Position numbers and translations under genes: made by a program. Positions 3,985 to 5,150 of a DNA stretch of 5,150 nucleotides are shown in pieces. Positions within the stretch are counted from its first letter, which is position 1. The number at the start of each line of letters is the position of its first letter. The DNA comes from Thermoplasmata archaeon (GTDB lineage: Archaea > Thermoplasmatota > Thermoplasmata > Thermoplasmatales > Thermoplasmataceae), in NCBI GenBank assembly GCA_021826785.1, contig JAKAYN010000065.1, positions 1-5,150 on the forward strand, in the 5' to 3' direction. A model generated the notes under the pieces. It was not told where the DNA came from and made no database searches. It saw only the letters and a program-made list of their open reading frames with translations.

Positions 3985-5150
3985 ATTGCGATCTTAATTA
4001 TTTTCCTTTCTATTAATGTATCGTACAGTCTCCTGTTTTCCTCTATAATTTCTGTTGCCCTTTTTAAGAATGTATTGTAATCCCCATCCTTTCTTGCAAA
4101 ACCAAGCTCAGAGCATTTTGAGCCGACAGCTGCGGCAACCCTTGGATATAATTCCCAGTTGGACATATCAGGAACTATATGATTCTCATCAGGATTAGAA
4201 ACTGCATTTGCTATTTCATAAGAGGCTGAAACCATAACTTTGAAGTTCACCTTTCTTGCCCTGGCATCAAGTATGCCTCGAAAAACACCTGGAAAAACAA
4301 GACTGTTATTTATCTGATTGTTAAAATCACTGCGGCCGGTTGCAACGATCCTTGCACCCGCATTTAATGCATCCCTGGGCCATATCTCAGGTAAGGGGTT
4401 GGCCAGTGCAAACACAATTGCATCTTTGTTCATTGCCCTTATATGCTCTGGTTTAATTATTCCAGGCTGCGATTTTGATGCTGAAATGATTATATCCGCA
4501 CCTTTAACAGCATTCATTAAATTGCCCTTTATCCTATCAATGTTTGTTTCAATGGCCAGCTTATACTTTAATGGATTATTAAGCATTAGCCTATCCATAT
4601 CGGATCTTTCAGGTTCAAGTATTCCAGAAGAATCTATCATAATAATGTTTTCCATTCTAAAGCCAGCCTCCTTAAAAAGATAGGCTGCAGCTATGTTTGC
4701 CGCACCGGCACCATTAAAAACAACCTTCACATCATCCATTTTTTTATTAACGACTCTTAGGGCATTTATTATTCCGGCAAGCGTTATGGATGCCGTGCCA
4801 AGCTGATCATCATGCCATGCAGGTATCTCAAGGCTTTTTTGCAGTTTTTCAAGTATTGAAAAGCACTTCGGAGATTCTATATCTTCAAGGTTAAATCCGC
4901 CAAATGAAGGCTCAAGTGCCATTGCCACCTTTATGAAATCCTCCTCTGAATTTGCCCTTATTGGTATTGGCACGGCGTTGACACCACCAAGGTAATTGAA
5001 GATTAACGATTTTCCCTCCATAACCGGCATTGCTGCCTCTGGGCCTATGTTGCCAAGGCCAAGCACCCTTGTGCCATCTGTAATTATGGCAACAGAGTTC
5101 CATCTGCCTGTAAGCTCAAAGGATAAATCCTTATCCTCTGCTATTTTCAG
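3978..5150 (-). CDS. Malic enzyme (malate to pyruvate), N-terminus cut by window edge
   Basis: NAD(P)-dependent oxidative decarboxylation of malate to pyruvate and CO2, in the cytosol. 390 residues are visible; the frame stays open to the right edge, and about 50-70 N-terminal residues carrying the YSPGVA tyrosine motif are missing. In visible numbering: TDGTRVLGLGNIGP at 24-37, VMEGK with the catalytic lysine near 47, LEDIESPKCF at 88-97 (metal ligands E89, D90), HDDQLGTAS at 113-121 (metal aspartate D115), NADP/NAD-fold loop NGAGAANIA at 146-154 and DSS after the next strand, ALANPLPEIWPRDA near 248-261, and GRSDFNNQINNSLVFPGVFRG near 272-292. The common reading of the third motif is HDDQHGT or HDDQQGT; leucine here is unusual but not at a metal ligand. 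There is no phosphotransacetylase-like C-terminal domain, so this is the short archaeal/bacterial form. NAD versus NADP preference cannot be judged safely. The GNAT gene follows by overlap. Confidence 0.93.
   Translation of the reverse strand: MKIAEDKDLSFELTGRWNSVAIITDGTRVLGLGNIGPEAAMPVMEGKSLIFNYLGGVNAVPIPIRANSEEDFIKVAMALEPSFGGFNLEDIESPKCFSILEKLQKSLEIPAWHDDQLGTASITLAGIINALRVVNKKMDDVKVVFNGAGAANIAAAYLFKEAGFRMENIIMIDSSGILEPERSDMDRLMLNNPLKYKLAIETNIDRIKGNLMNAVKGADIIISASKSQPGIIKPEHIRAMNKDAIVFALANPLPEIWPRDALNAGARIVATGRSDFNNQINNSLVFPGVFRGILDARARKVNFKVMVSASYEIANAVSNPDENHIVPDMSNWELYPRVAAAVGSKCSELGFARKDGDYNTFLKRATEIIEENRRLYDTLIERKIIKIAMR

Noticed and set aside
4318..4683. 121-codon open frame on the plus strand opposite the malic enzyme gene
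   Set aside because: It is fully antisense to a strongly conserved enzyme, and its hydrophobic, low-information sequence is typical of a shadow frame.
4912..5103. 63-codon minus-strand frame overlapping malic enzyme in another phase
   Set aside because: It overlaps the conserved malic enzyme frame on the same strand. Its Trp/Gly/His-rich translation is an out-of-phase reading of the GLGNIGP region.
1..5150. CRISPR array, tRNA, insertion sequence or defence island
   Set aside because: I saw no regularly spaced repeats, no cloverleaf-like segment with TTCRA motifs, no transposase motifs and no terminal repeats; all long frames are housekeeping or metabolic genes.

Overview
The window looks like ordinary chromosomal sequence from an AT-rich, gene-dense thermoacidophilic archaeon, most likely a Thermoplasmatales member of the Picrophilus/Ferroplasma type. 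The basis is low GC (by eye in the mid-30s percent), heavy use of ATA, AGA and AGG codons, very short intergenic gaps, A/T-rich BoxA-like elements about 25 bases before several starts without Shine-Dalgarno (SD) sequences (leaderless style), and archaeal-looking proteins. The genus is an inference; no rRNA is present. No tRNA, rRNA, mobile element, CRISPR array or prophage is visible, and no gene-free stretch exceeds 300 bases.

Layout: (1) Positions 1-768, minus strand: a ScpB-like winged-helix protein overlaps by ATGA the start of purD (GAR synthetase), which runs off the left edge. (2) Positions 843-1145, plus strand: a small unrecognised protein, divergent from scpB across a compact promoter region. 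(3) Positions 1201-2068, plus strand: a PLP-dependent cysteine synthase-family gene whose C-terminal motifs lie in the +1 frame after a TTTT run, so it is interrupted, mis-sequenced or recoded. (4) Positions 2057-2773, minus strand: a crotonase-fold enoyl-CoA hydratase, convergent with and overlapping the tail of (3). (5) Positions 2913-5150, minus strand: malic enzyme (its N-terminus is off the right edge), then a GNAT acetyltransferase joined by a TGATG junction, then an AMMECR1-domain protein 25 bases further on.

Most genes are housekeeping or metabolic: purine synthesis, chromosome organisation, sulfur amino acid synthesis, acyl-CoA metabolism and malate-to-pyruvate conversion. Nothing suggests a defence or mobile system. 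The most interesting feature is the +1 frame change in the cysteine synthase gene. It falls at TTT-TGT, where the zero-frame A-site codon is cysteine, and the rest of the protein is almost free of cysteine. A sequencing error or a real pseudogene is the simpler explanation, but the site would suit cysteine-sensitive recoding. Secondary points are the probable TTG start of the GNAT gene set by an SD-like GAGGTGAT, the probable internal start of scpB, and an AT-only inverted repeat behind the AMMECR1 gene.
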